Shown here: positions 1 through 10,105 of the stretch, in pieces
Numbering within the stretch: the first letter of the stretch is position 1
Layout: every line of letters starts with the position of its first letter
Origin: Schoenoplectus triqueter
Taxonomy: Eukaryota > Streptophyta > Magnoliopsida > Poales > Cyperaceae
Length of the DNA: 26,470 bases
Assembly: GCA_964058805.1 (NCBI GenBank)
Contig: CAXKVV010001243.1
Location: 1-26,470 of the forward strand
Direction: 5' to 3'
Notes under the pieces: model-generated
Told to the model about the DNA's origin: nothing
What the model saw: only the letters and a program-made list of their open reading frames with translations
Databases searched by the model: none
Program-made: the position numbers and the translations under genes

Positions 1-766
1 TTACATATGCTCTTATCTAATAAAAAAATATCAAACAATATCTTTTTATATATTAAAAATAATAAAACAAAAACTCAAATTAATAGATAACTATGTCGAT
101 TATGAAAAAAAATCTGTACAAGACTTCAAATTTTAAAATATTTTCCATAATTATTTTATTATCTATAATATTAAAAAAAATCAATAAAAAAATCAAACAA
201 TTTAAAGAGATCAGATTAATAAAATATTAGCCTAAAAATGTTATTTTCGAAAATCCTAAGATCCCGGCTATTACTGGGTCCGCAACTGAAGGGTCAGACT
301 GTTTAGTGGATTAGCGGAGATTTTTTCGAACAAATGAAACCATGATCAGGAAATTTCAATGGATTCATCTTGGTCATATCTACTTTTTGGGGTTGAAAAA
401 TGGATTTGGAGTACATTTCAGGTGAGCCACTCTTCAAATTTAAAATCATTAAAATATATTCAAGTTTAAGGATTTCAAAATTCAAAGTTAGAGGTATGCG
501 ATCCAAAATCATTTCCGCCCGTTAAATGGTTGTGTAAAATGAACTTTTTGTTTGAAATAAACATTTGATTCGAAGTGAAATCAAAGGCCAATTCAAAAAA
601 TACCCACTTGTAAAATTTACAGATAATTTTCTTTCATCGAACAAAAATATAGTTTTGATGGCGAGATGTAAATAATAATTGTTTGCTGGTCTTGAGATCC
701 GCTGCTGTCGCGTAAAACGTGGTGAAAGCATTCATTAATTTAGGTCAACTAGAAGTCTAGAACTTT
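1..766. other. AT-rich intergenic DNA, nothing recognised
   Basis: This stretch is very AT-rich over its first 240 bases and more mixed afterwards. Open frames are below 70 codons on either strand, show no recognisable protein similarity and lack a splice-consistent neighbour. I see no gene, RNA gene or complete transposon here. Confidence 0.6.
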
Positions 767-774
767 GTTCATCC

Positions 775-1352
775 TAGAGGTTTGTTTATACCCGCCGGTA
801 CAATCCGTATCCGTCTATCCGTACCCGTTATCCGGGTTATCTGTATTTATGTCCGGGTATAGACGCCCGTACCCGTACCCGCCTACCCACCGCCCGTACC
901 CGTCTACCCGCCCCCCATACCCGCCCATGCTCCGCCAAAAATTTCAAAATTCAAAAAAAATCCACCCGAAACCCGTTAAACCGTTCATTTTAAACGCCTG
1001 AAACCTGTCTACCCGTTTATTTATATTTTACTGTTTTAAATTAATTGATTTAAGATGTTTTTTATTTATATTTTAAATGTTCATTTTAAATTATTTGATT
1101 TTTAAACGTTCATTTTAAATTTGATTTAAAAAACAGCAAAAAAAATCCCCTTACCCGTGCCCGAGTACCCCCGTACCCGTGGTACCCGTGTACCTGTGAC
1201 GGGCACGGGTATGAGACGAATATGGTACGATTTTGAAAAAAAATTCTGTCTACCCGTACCCGTCGTACCCGTCTACCCGCCGTGCCCGTGCCCGTCCTAC
1301 CCGCCGCCCGCCAAGGATGTACCCGGCCCATACCCGCGCCAGCAAAACACTA
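775..1352. mobile_element. Non-autonomous hAT-type element, CCCG-rich ends, 8-bp TSD
   Basis: A perfect 8-base direct repeat GTTCATCC flanks the element at 767-774 and 1353-1360. The left end starts TAGAGGTTTG. The right end, read inward on the other strand, starts TAGTGTTTTG, so the termini are short imperfect inverted repeats. Both flanks are packed with degenerate CCCGTACCCG-like repeats (about 787-1015 and 1147-1340), and the centre is AT-rich. An 8-base duplication with TAG...CTA ends is typical of the hAT superfamily. No transposase reading frame is present, and the short open frames here are by-products of the CCCG repeats. The element is 578 bp. Confidence 0.82.
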
Positions 1353-1474
1353 GTTCATCCCTATTGCTGCTCTCAGGTTGTCTGTGCCAGATTTAGGCGT
1401 TGGGTACTTTGTTACCAGCCACTGACTCGTGGGTCCAGGCTTAAATTGAAGCAAAATAGCAGGAAATCAGAAAT

Positions 1475-2215
1475 TAGGGCTGTAAATATAAATGGAACGG
1501 ATAATACTAATATCAAATCTGTATCCGGCATCCGCTCCCTAGACGTCGGATATGAATATGAATATTAAATAAATATCAAAATCTTAAACTAAATCCGCGA
1601 TAAACGGATATAGAGCGAATTATTCATGAATATGATTTTAACTACGGGTACAAAATGAATAATTCATTCGTAAAAATATAAATAATAATTAAAAAAACGA
1701 ATATAAAAAAACCATCATGCCAACATATAACATATTAAGTTTGGAAAATTAGTATGGGAAAAGATGAACATGTGAAGGGCTCATCTGTAAGGGAATAAAA
1801 TTCGGGAGCGGGGTACGTTCGCACCTCTTAAACTCAAAAATTAGTTCGAAGGATACGCGAGCCATTGATTTTGCATCGAGATTCATAATTTTAACATATC
1901 TCGAGGTCTGAGATTCGTACTTTCAATGATCATTACGAATCTCGATGCAAAATCAATGATTCGCACACCCTTCGAACTATTTTTTGAGTTCAAAGAATGC
2001 GAACGTATCCGACTCCATAAATTTCAGATAATAGCTGATATCCCCTCCATTTAAGCATCGTAAAAATTATCCATTTTTTTAAATTCAGTTCATTTTTCTA
2101 GTAAATATGCGGATCCGCATCCATAAAAAAAATCCGCAAAAATTATCTGTGTTCGCTTCAGATCCAAAGTCAAAGAGGACTCGAACGGATATAATCCGTT
2201 CCTTTTGTAGATCTA
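1475..2215. mobile_element. Degenerate hAT-type element with a nested foldback
   Basis: The left end reads TAGGGCTGTAAA and continues into GGAACGGATAATA. The right end on the complementary strand reads TAGATCTACA and continues into GGAACGGATTATA, so the inner parts of the terminal repeats match well. Flanks are TCAGAAAT (1467-1474) and CGAGAAAT (2216-2223), an 8-base duplication matching at 6 of 8 positions. TATCCG/CGGATA motifs recur near both ends. The element has no coding capacity and is interrupted by an inverted repeat at about 1797-2025. The hAT call rests on the TSD length and end type, and the ends are decayed. Confidence 0.65.
1797..2025. mobile_element. Foldback MITE-like inverted repeat
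   Basis: Two arms of about 85-90 bases are close reverse complements around a short AT-rich spacer. Matching blocks include ATTGATTTTGCATCGAGATT in the left arm (near 1863-1884) and its complement near 1941-1960, TAGTTCGAAGG with its complement, and ACGTTCGCA with its complement near the outer ends. It carries no coding sequence. It lies inside the hAT-type relic at 1475-2215, so it inserted later or was acquired by that element. I could not assign a superfamily or a clear target duplication. Confidence 0.75.
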
Positions 2216-2223
2216 CGAGAAAT

Positions 2224-3082
2224 ACATATTTTTTAAACGCTGAAGCTAAATAAAAAAAACAAAGGAATGAAAATGAATTTTCTTTGCATTATCAGCTGGG
2301 AATTTTGAAAGTGGCGAAAATTGTAAGCCCACGTGACAGATAATATAATAGAAAACAAAATCCATGGCGTGCATCTGGTAAATTGACAAACTCCGTCAGA
2401 AGAAAATTAGTGCTGCCCATTGGATTGACAAAGTTAATAAATTATAAAAAATATATATATGGGTGCTGGTCTTGGGTATGTCCCCATCTTAATTGTTCTT
2501 GTTTATAATTTTCTGAATTCAAAGATGGAACAGTCAACAGTCTTTCTCAAGGAGAAATAAAAAATGAAATACTAATTAATACAGATTATTGAATGCTTAG
2601 CCACGACTAATTTATCCGGTATACATTAGCCTCTAGTTGTGACTTAGTTTCCAAAGTTTTAGTCTTTCAGAGTTTATCCAGTGGATGGCATATGGTTGTA
2701 AACAGATTCGTATCTGCTGTCATACTTTTTATAGGAGGAAAAATATGACATATTTTATGACCGTCGGATGGATTTAAATGTCTCAAATTAAATTCAGGGG
2801 ATGTATTATTGAGTGAGTCTCACCCACAACCTCACAACTCACATGATACTCAGTCGTCATAGCCAAATATGACAAATGATGTGTTTCTGGTTGTAAACAA
2901 CATTATTCTTTTAGTTTTTTTTATTGTCAGTATCAACTATCAAGTGATAAGGATGAATTGATGATGATGTTGGTTGAGTATTATAATTTTAGTGATAGTG
3001 GTAATCATAGTATTACTAATCAATTATCATGATGATTACGAAGTGCAATAAATAAATATTAGTATAATGATGAAATAGTGAG
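2224..3082. other. Intergenic DNA, nothing recognised
   Basis: AT-rich sequence without a supportable gene. A CACGTG hexamer (G-box core) lies at 2330-2335, but no transcription unit follows it. No terminal repeats or target duplications were found. Confidence 0.5.
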
Positions 3083-3187
3083 ACAAAAGTCTAGAAAGAC
3101 GACGTCGAATAGAATCCCTGTATCTAGAATTCGAAAAAGAAACGAACAAAAGTCTAGAAAGACATTTTCGAATATAATCCCTCCATC
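3083..3187 (+). repeat. Imperfect tandem duplication, about 63-bp period
   Basis: ACAAAAGTCTAGAAAGAC occurs at 3083 and again at 3146. Each copy is followed by a TCGAATA-(t/g)AATCCCT-type block. The second copy is shortened. A 62-codon open frame spans both copies but has no recognisable similarity and is probably fortuitous. Confidence 0.7.
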
Positions 3188-3549
3188 CGACGGCCTCATA
3201 TTACACTTAGAATGTACAAGTTGTCAATCTGAACCGCCCTATTTAATTCATCAATATTTTTTTTAGAAAAAAAAATGCTCTTTGTTATTGTTCGTATATT
3301 TTTTTTTGGATGGAAAGAAAATCAACTGAAATTTTGATTCTCAACCATCAAAATGACAACAGTTTCTTTTTCGAGCCCAAAATATTAATCTAATTAGTCC
3401 ACAATAATCTAGATATTGAAAATTAATTGAATACCAAATTTTATTATTTGTGAAGCTTTGTAATTATTTTTTTACTTTTTAAAGATGATAATTTTTAGGT
3501 TTACTTATAATTATTTTATTATTATTTTTGGGGTATTTTTTTAAAAATC
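3188..3549. other. AT-rich intergenic DNA
   Basis: Long T- and A-rich runs with no gene, no paired termini and no recognised motif. Confidence 0.5.
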
Positions 3550-3724
3550 TTAAAAAATAGTTAAAAATCTCCAAATGTAATTAAATTTGGTATTCCATAA
3601 GATTTGAATATGTAGTTTATGTTGGGTGAATTAGATTGGCAATTTGAAATTTGATTTGTGAGATTTTTTAGGTCGAAGCAAAACCCTCTTTGCTTTGCGA
3701 AGCACCGTAAAATCTCCTATATAC
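3550..3724. mobile_element. Right-arm relic of a TA-flanked foldback element
   Basis: This stretch resembles the right half of the complete element at 15452-15858. An AAAAAATAG-containing inner segment is followed by AAATTTGGTATTCCA, a TTTGAAATTTGA block, and then the end CTTTGCGAAGCACCGTA...TCTATATA-like (here TCTCCTATATA). The matching left half is not present, so this looks like a truncated copy. The similarity is clear at the end and weaker inside. Confidence 0.5.
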
Positions 3725-3731
3725 TACCGTA

Positions 3732-4100
3732 CTCCTAGATGCACAGATCATTTCATGCTCCTAACTCAAAAAGTACATCAAATCATCTCTAAATTTTAAT
3801 TTATCATGCTTATTAAATTCCTCATATTGAAATCTTATATGATACAAAAATTTGATGTGTTTCAACTATTTTAAGCCATTATTTTGAATTTAAAAAAATA
3901 ACTCTAAAAATAATAATAAATATTCAATGTTTGTACATCATTTTCAAAAATTAAAAATAGTAATTTAGAAAAATCAAAATATGTCAATTTTTTATTATCT
4001 CATAAGATTTTCATATGAAGAACATATTGAGCATGATAAATCAAAATTTGGTTGATTTAGTTTTAGTTAGGAGTATGAAAGAGTTATGTGCTTATAGGAG
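3732..4100. mobile_element. Foldback (long inverted repeat) element
   Basis: The left arm begins CTCCTAGATGCACA and the complement of the right arm begins CTCCTATAAGCACATAA. Pairing continues through TCATGCTCCTAACT / TCATACTCCTAACT and TTTATCATGCTTATTAAATT / TTTATCATGCTCAATATGTT. Arms are about 140 bases with an AT-rich centre, and there is no open frame of note. A long TA microsatellite follows directly after the right end. Internal blocks such as ATTAAATTCCTCATAT are shared with the next element (4179-4567), so the two belong to one diverged family. Confidence 0.75.
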
Positions 4101-4108
4101 CATGCTAG

Positions 4109-4109
<1 letters not shown>

Positions 4110-4161
<52 letters not shown>
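4110..4161. repeat. (TA)n microsatellite
   Basis: About 25 uninterrupted TA units separate two foldback elements. Similar TA tracts adjoin the elements at 4179-4567 (right side), 4584-5157 (left side) and 15452-15858 (both sides). Confidence 0.97.
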
Positions 4162-4163
<2 letters not shown>

Positions 4164-4178
4164 AGAGAGTGTGTGTGT

Positions 4179-4567
4179 TAGACTATTGTGAAAACGTTTG
4201 CATTTTGAGTTCATGTGCATACGGCTCAAATTTTATCGTAACACGTCCAAAATTTAAAATTATCATTCTCATTAAATTCTTCATATCAAAATATTGAATG
4301 ATACAAAATTTTGGGGTATTTCGAGTTTTCTAAGTATTTATTATGGATTTTTGAAAATCAGCAGTAATAATTTAATATTTTATTATTATTTTAGTGCTGA
4401 TTTAAAAAAATACTTAGAAAATTAGAAATATCTCAAATTTTTGTATCCTCAATATTTTGATATGAAGAATTTAATGAGAATGATAATTTTGAATTTTGGA
4501 TATGTTACGATAAAATTTGAGCCGTATGCACTTGGGCTCGAAATGCAAATATTTTCATAATATTCTA
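4179..4567. mobile_element. Foldback element between TA microsatellites
   Basis: Arms of about 160 bases pair almost completely. The left arm starts TAGACTATTGTGAAAACG, and the complement of the right arm starts TAGAATATTATGAAAATA. Both continue with GTGCATACGGCTCAAATTTT and ATTATCATTCTCATTAAATT. The spacer is AT-rich and there is no coding sequence. TA repeats lie on both sides (4110-4161 and 4570-4583). This resembles MITEs that sit inside TA microsatellites, such as the rice Micron family. That parallel is an inference from the context and is not a sequence match I can verify. Confidence 0.8.
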
Positions 4568-4583
4568 ACTATATATATATATT

Positions 4584-5157
4584 AGTTTGGCTATGGTGCT
4601 ACACGTAGCACGGGTGGCCGTGTGCTACGGACCGTTTCTCCGTCTTCAAAGTTCAAATAGTCGATCCAACCGGTCAAAATAGTTTTCATATGAAAATCTA
4701 GTTGAGGACCAAATTTTATATTTTTTAGAATTTTTTACTATTTTTTAAGATAGCTAGAAAATTACTTGATTTAATTATTATGAGTCATTCAAAAGGAGTC
4801 ATTTTCTAGCTATATTAAAAAATAGTAAAAAATCCTAAAAAATATAAAATTTGGTCTCCAATTAGATTTTGATATGAAAAATATTTTGACCGGTCGGATC
4901 GACCATTTAAACTTTGAAATTTTTTTCTACTTTTTAGATGGATATAAAACTACTAGTATTGGATGGTGCTTAAATCGTTAAAAATGGCAAACTTTGTACC
5001 CATCTAAAAAATTTGAAAAAATATAAAATTTAGTTTCCAAAATATTTTAATATTCAACGGTTTGGATCGGCCGTTTAAACTTTCAAATTCGAAATACAAA
5101 CCCGAAGTACGAAAAATTCTGCTGCAACCCAAAGTGCGAAGCGCCATAGTCTCTCTA
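4584..5157. mobile_element. Chimera of two TA-flanked foldback elements
   Basis: The first part (4584-4920) starts GGCTATGGTGCTACACGTAGCAC and folds back on itself: AGTCGATCCAACCGGTCAAAA near 4659 pairs with the complement of sequence near 4890-4912, and TTTTCTAGCTAT pairs around the centre. Its right end is missing. The second part (about 4927-5157) matches the centre and right arm of the element at 15452-15858 (TAGATGG...GGATGGTGC, CAACGGTTTGGATCG, GAAGCGCCATAGTCTCTCTATA) and lacks a left arm. The junction is a T-rich run near 4920-4927. A 63-codon minus-strand frame here lies within the repeat and is not a gene. Confidence 0.7.
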
Positions 5158-7289
5158 TATTTTTTTTTTCCAATTAGCCTTCTCTGGCATGGCATGCGGA
5201 GAATGTAATTTTGTCTTCTATAATTTTATTTATCTTATTATTTAGCCTAGTCATTTAAAACAAATTGTTCAAAATAGTTTTCTTCGTTATGAATAAATTA
5301 TATACTAAGGATAATAAATTCCAACAACCGGTCAAAAGTTGATAAAAGAAATAGTATTGGTTGTTAATTTATTTGGGTACTTCCAATAACACGTAGATGC
5401 AGTATTTCGTCTTTCAAGCTCAACGTGCTCGGTGGCATGTTAATTTTGAAGTGGAAAAAAATTGAAAATTAAATGTTAGGCAAATTTCAGGAAAACAAAT
5501 AAACAATATACGCATTTGATCCAAGATGCATTTTGGGGCGTTGGAACCCTGATCCTAATATGGGTCTTCCAAATTTTCTTCGGCCTACAAAAATGTCTCT
5601 TTTATGCCACCCTTTAGAAACATTAGATGAAAATTTGAGGCTTTTTAGCGCCGTCCGAAACTTTTTTTTTCACTCATCTCACCGATCACATTTTATTATT
5701 GATCCTTATTTACACATAATTAATTAAGAAAAACATTTTATATACACCGACAACAAAATTAACATAATCTTCACGGCATTGACACTTGTAAAACTGCTAA
5801 AAGGTAAAAGGTGAGATTATATCAGCGAATTTATTTTGTTTGTTAAGAAAAAATTGCTATCCTTTTTAATTATTTCACGACCAAGAAATCACATAGGACA
5901 ACTAAAAGATTAGAAAAGAGGTATTATTTAAAAAGTCCGTCATTATTTTTCGAATTGATTGTTTCAACTTTTCAAGACAGGAAAAAAGTAATGACTTGAT
6001 AGTTGTTTGAGGCTGTAATTCGGGATTTGTCCCGATAATATAGTCCTCAAATAGATAACTAATAATATATATATATTTTTAATATATTTAATAAAATTTC
6101 ATATTGAAAAAATTTAGACACGGTATTTTCAAATGTTAAGTAATAATGATAATTAAAATAATAATTATTATAATAATAAATAATATAAATAAATATATAA
6201 TAATCTATGAATGATCATATAAAAATTAGATCATTTTAAGAGTTAAGTTTCATCTTAAATATATTATACATATTATTTTAAATGAGGACAAAAATTATTT
6301 TATATGAATTTTTAGATTTAAGAAGATGAAAAGATTTAAATAAAATTGATGATGGAGAAAAATAATAATATAAAATATTTAAAAAGTTTGAAAACTTATT
6401 TTTTTTATGTATTAAAAATTGATCATGAAAGGTCCTAGTTCCAAAAGAGCATGTTTAAGATGAGAACATTTCGGTCCTCGGTGTGAAAAGTTCATATTGA
6501 ATGTCCAAGTTTGAATAAATGTTCGGTTTTCTTCTTCTAGATAATTAAATCTGAAAAGCATCATCCTATTATTATCTAAACAAATAACAGAGCACAAAAC
6601 AGAAAAAAAGAGTAAAATGATTTCCCTTTAACTAGAGTAATTGACAGTGACGGAAGCGAAGGCAAGCAAAATGGAGTCGGGTCCTATAAAATGAAAATTT
6701 GCTATTTTGTCTTTTATATTTTACATATTTTTAAATAGAAATATTTTTTGACCCCACTTAAAAAGTGAAATTTATAATTTAGCCTCTCTAATTTAAAATT
6801 TCTGTTTTCCGCCTCTGTTAATTGATATTCTAGAAGTACTCGCTTTGAATTTAATTGCAGAGTTAATTTATTGCTAAAAATATATCTTCCAATCAAATAA
6901 ATTTTAACGATGAAACAAATCAAACAATAGTGAATATCATTTTATACTATGCTTATACGTAAGAAATATATATAAAATAGTTCGATAACTGAAGCTGTGC
7001 ACTCAGTTGGGCACGGAGAGCATTAAAAAAGAAACAACTTAAGAACTAGTATTTAGTTTAATGAAAAAATAATAATTTTTTCATACAAAAATCACAAATT
7101 CAGAACTCAAATGAAATTCTTTATTAATATTTAAAGTTAGATAACTTAGATTTTCATCTCTCAACAAATAAATAAATGAATATCGCTAAAATTATTTTTT
7201 TTATCAAACAAATTTTGACGGTAATGTGTTACGAAATATCATTCTATATTTATTTTTATGTGTGAAATGTACAATAAGTCAATAATTAA
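5158..7289. other. AT-rich intergenic DNA with small repeat scraps
   Basis: No gene is supported across these 2.1 kb, and the open frames are short and unrecognised. Small structures are a 59-bp foldback near 6001-6059 and a block ending TTTTCCGCCTCTG near 6803-6815. The latter resembles TTCCGCC at about 13903 and, inverted, GGCGGAGG at about 11287, which suggests scraps of one dispersed repeat. Confidence 0.5.
6001..6059. repeat. Short inverted repeat (hairpin)
   Basis: AGTTGTTTGAGG at the left pairs imperfectly with CCTCAAATAGATAACT at the right. An inner pair, TTCGGGA and TCCCGATAA, surrounds a 4-base loop. The function is unknown. It may be a very short MITE or a relic. Confidence 0.55.
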
Positions 7290-7657
7290 AGGGGAGGAAT
7301 CCCTTGTTAACGGGTTATTTTGACAATTTTAACAATAGACTTTTAAATAAATATAAAAAAATAAAAATTAAAAAATTATAGATATGTTCTAGGTAGTGTT
7401 TCAAATTTCATACAATTTTATTATCATTTGGTAGTCCATCAAATACCGTTAAATTAAAATCGTACCAAATTGTATAAAATCTTGATGGTCTTTGATAGAC
7501 TATCAAATAATATGAAATTATATAAAATTTGAAACACTATCAATATAAGTAAAATAACATATCTATAAAAAAAACATTCTATTTTTAAGGGTTTTTTATA
7601 TTTATTTAAAAATTCATTGTTAAGAAAAATAACTCATTGTCAATGGATCCCTCCCCT
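7290..7657. mobile_element. MITE with GGGGAGGGATCC-type ends
   Basis: The left end AGGGGAGGAATCCC and the right end GGATCCCTCCCCT are inverted repeats. The arms keep pairing inward through TTTTAAATAAATATAAAAAA and GTGTTTCAAATTT...ATACAATTT with their complements, so almost the whole 368 bp folds back. AATTAA directly abuts both ends (7284-7289 and 7658-7663). It may be the target duplication, but it is near-palindromic, so this is ambiguous. There is no coding sequence. The superfamily is not assigned. Confidence 0.75.
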
Positions 7658-7670
7658 AATTAAAGACGGA

Positions 7671-8184
7671 GTAATTTTTTTCGGAGGTAACACAAATTCA
7701 TACCTTGTTCATATTTGATCGTTGAATTTCTAATTATCCATTTTAATCACTGAATTTAGATTTGATAACTCCATCATTTTTTTCATCCAAAACCATAACA
7801 GAAATCGGCGTGACATCTGATATGGACTATGTACATTACAGCTGGATAGTTATAATGAAAACTGGATGTTAAAAATCTTCATCCTTAAACGTATCATTTT
7901 TTTTTTTAATATTTGGATAAATAAAATATTTGTATTTCATCATGGCATCTCTTTTCACTTGAAGTAAACTGTACTCTCTAAATTTAATGTCCGGCTGTAA
8001 TAAAGTAATAAACATAGTCCATGTCGAAAGCCACAACAACTTCTATTAGAGTTTAGGATGGAAAATTTGACGGCATGACAAAATTCAGATAATAAAATAA
8101 ATTTAGTGATTAAAAATGAATAATTAAAATTTCAGTGATCAAATATAAATAAAATATAAATTTGAGTGACTTCGAAAATTTTAC
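7671..8184. mobile_element. Long-TIR foldback element
   Basis: The left terminus GTAATTTTTTTCGGAGGT and the complement of the right terminus GTAAAATTTTCGAAGTCA head inverted repeats of roughly 190 bases. Paired blocks include CATATTTGATC(G/A)(T/C)TGAA, TTTTAATCAC(T)AATTTA and ATGGACTATGT with its complement ACATAGTCCAT. Long TIRs suggest a Mutator-type MITE, but I see no clear 9-base target duplication. It starts only 13 bases after the preceding MITE. Confidence 0.65.
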
Positions 8185-9357
8185 TTTTTATATGGAGTCG
8201 GTCGGTCCTCGAGAGGTCCCAAACAATTTATTAAATCCTAATTCAAGATAATGACAGCTACACCAACAGATAAATAACTAATAATTAGAATTAGAAGACG
8301 GACCTCATAATAATCAACGGTTCTGATTAATTTGAATTTACAACAAGTGATGGATGTGCAGTAGTGAACCGGTACTTTCTTGTCAAGCCAGCGTAGTACT
8401 TTATCCAACCTGGATTCCAAATTTGTAGAATAGTCCAATGAACATTTCCAAAAAGAAAAGAAAGATAAGATGTGAATTTATAGAACGGAGCAAAGATTAG
8501 TCAATGCAACTTTTCGAATGGTTAATCATCATTCATTTAAAGTTTGTTCAGACACCAGGGCCCAGGGGTAGTTTACGCATGTTCACTATTTTTAGTACTT
8601 GCGCAGTAAATGCGGTCCCGGGCTCCCAGCTCCTAAACTCTTCAGTACGGTGTGTTTGGATGATGGAAGGAATAGAGTAAGAATTTAGTTTTTTGGGTTG
8701 GCAGTTAAAAATAATGCGAGGTTAATATGAGAAAAGTGTTAATTTTTATTATTTTGAATTAGTAAAATATTATTTGGATAGTAATTTGAAAATAGTGGAG
8801 AAAATAGTTAAAATAATTATTTTTTTTTAGTATTTTATTTAATATTACTTCATACTAATATAATTTTTTTTTAAATTATTTTCACTATCCTCATAGATAA
8901 TAATCCGCTAACCCAGGATTTTCTATGGGTTAGCGGATTAGTACTGTTTTGGTAATATTTTTTTATTTTATTTTTATGTTTAAATTGTTGCTAATTCGAG
9001 AACAATACTATTATTCTAAAAACAGTGTACATCATTCGAACACATTTATGTTCTTATTTAAAATTTCAAAATCTAAATGGCCTTAATCACGTATATATTA
9101 TTTGTTTCGAAGTAAATATATATAAAAATTTGAAAGGTGTCATACCATAGCATGAACACCTTGTATGTTTGCATCATGCTATCATATAAGTTACTTACAA
9201 ATATAAATATGTAAAAATGTCACCTAAGTTTCGGTATGAAGTATTTCCATTTTTTTCTTTTCTAGATTTCAGTAATGCTAAATTAAATTTGGCTATATTT
9301 GAAATGGCATTCATAATTAGACTTAAATTACTGATATCAACAGGATAATACGCACAT
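8185..9357. other. Intergenic DNA, one strong hairpin
   Basis: No gene is supported. A 66-codon minus frame near 8238-8438 has no recognisable similarity. GTGTGTTTGGATGATGG near 8650 resembles the ends of Tourist/PIF-Harbinger elements, but no convincing partner end with a target duplication was found. Confidence 0.45.
8901..8940. repeat. Perfect 15-bp-stem hairpin
   Basis: TAATCCGCTAACCCA (8901-8915) and TGGGTTAGCGGATTA (8926-8940) are exact reverse complements around a 10-base loop. The stem is more GC-rich than its surroundings. No U-tract terminator context applies in a plant nucleus, and the role is unknown. Confidence 0.85.
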
Positions 9358-9365
9358 GGTCCTCG

Positions 9366-9666
9366 TAGTGTATTAAAATCGGGACGGGTCGGGTCGGGAC
9401 GGGTTATGGCGGGTCGGCAGGTTTTGGCGGGATGGGTTAAGACGGGTCCATTTTGGGGGGTTTGGCCCGACCCGTCCTAGACCCGTCAGGTCGGACGGGT
9501 CGGATCCAAGGGTGGGGCGGGTCGGGTCGGGAACAGGACGAGTCGGCAGGTCAAATTTATTTTCGAAAATTTTAAAAAATTTAAAAATTATTATAACGGT
9601 TCAGTAAATCGTTGCAACGGGTTCCGCGGTTCGGATTTTTCCCGAACGGGTTTTTTTAACACACTA
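9366..9666. mobile_element. Non-autonomous hAT-type element, GGGTCGGG-rich
   Basis: The left end TAGTGTATTAAAATCGGG and the complement of the right end TAGTGTGTTAAAAAAACCCG are inverted repeats. Flanks GGTCCTCG (9358-9365) and CGTCCTTG (9667-9674) form an 8-base duplication matching at 6 of 8 positions. The interior is dominated by GGGTCGGGACGGGT repeats on one side and a short AT core. The same ends occur in the element at 19255-19786, so the two form one family. It is 301 bp with no coding capacity. Confidence 0.78.
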
Positions 9667-9723
9667 CGTCCTTGCATCTCGAGACGAAATTGTGTTTATT
9701 AATTCTTATGCCAGTCTATAACT

Positions 9724-10097
9724 TAGGGACGGGGGCGTTAGTTTTTTACTCGATCTGATGGTTCAATCCAATGCGATCCAAAATAATCTGATCATCCGAG
9801 AATAAATTGATCGACAGGTCGGGTATGGATCGTCCCGACCTGTCTGTTTTAATATTTTTTTTATTTATTTTATGATTTAAAGTATATACATAAATTAATT
9901 AAGATTAATTAATAATCATATATTTAATGACACTAAGTTGCTTAAAAATATAAAAATAATTAATAACAGAATACATTATTTTATTTAGATCAAGTCAGGT
10001 CAGATTAATAAAAACTTGACCTGATTTTAATCGGAATAGATTAGATTGAATAAAAATAATAATAAAATAATAATAATTTGATCTTACTTACACCCTA
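9724..10097. mobile_element. Possible decayed GGTCGGG-containing element
   Basis: The segment runs from TAGGGACGGGGG to CTTACACCCTA, and the latter is a common hAT-type right end. Between them, AGGTCGGG...CCCGACCTGTC and AAGTCAGGTC...TTGACCTGA motifs recur around an AT-rich centre. The flanks do not show a matching 8-base duplication, so the boundaries are tentative. Confidence 0.35.
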
Positions 10098-10105
10098 ACT
10101 TAATG

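Noticed and set aside
765..1001. Pro/Tyr-rich 78-codon frame resembling an extensin-like protein
   Set aside because: The YPYPP pattern is the translation of CCCGTACCCG transposon repeats. It has no signal peptide, no splice partners, and starts just outside the element.
1233..1568. 111-codon open frame on the + strand
   Set aside because: It runs through the CCCG-repeat end of a hAT-type element and out of its border. Its Tyr/Pro/Arg-rich product reflects the repeats and has no family similarity.
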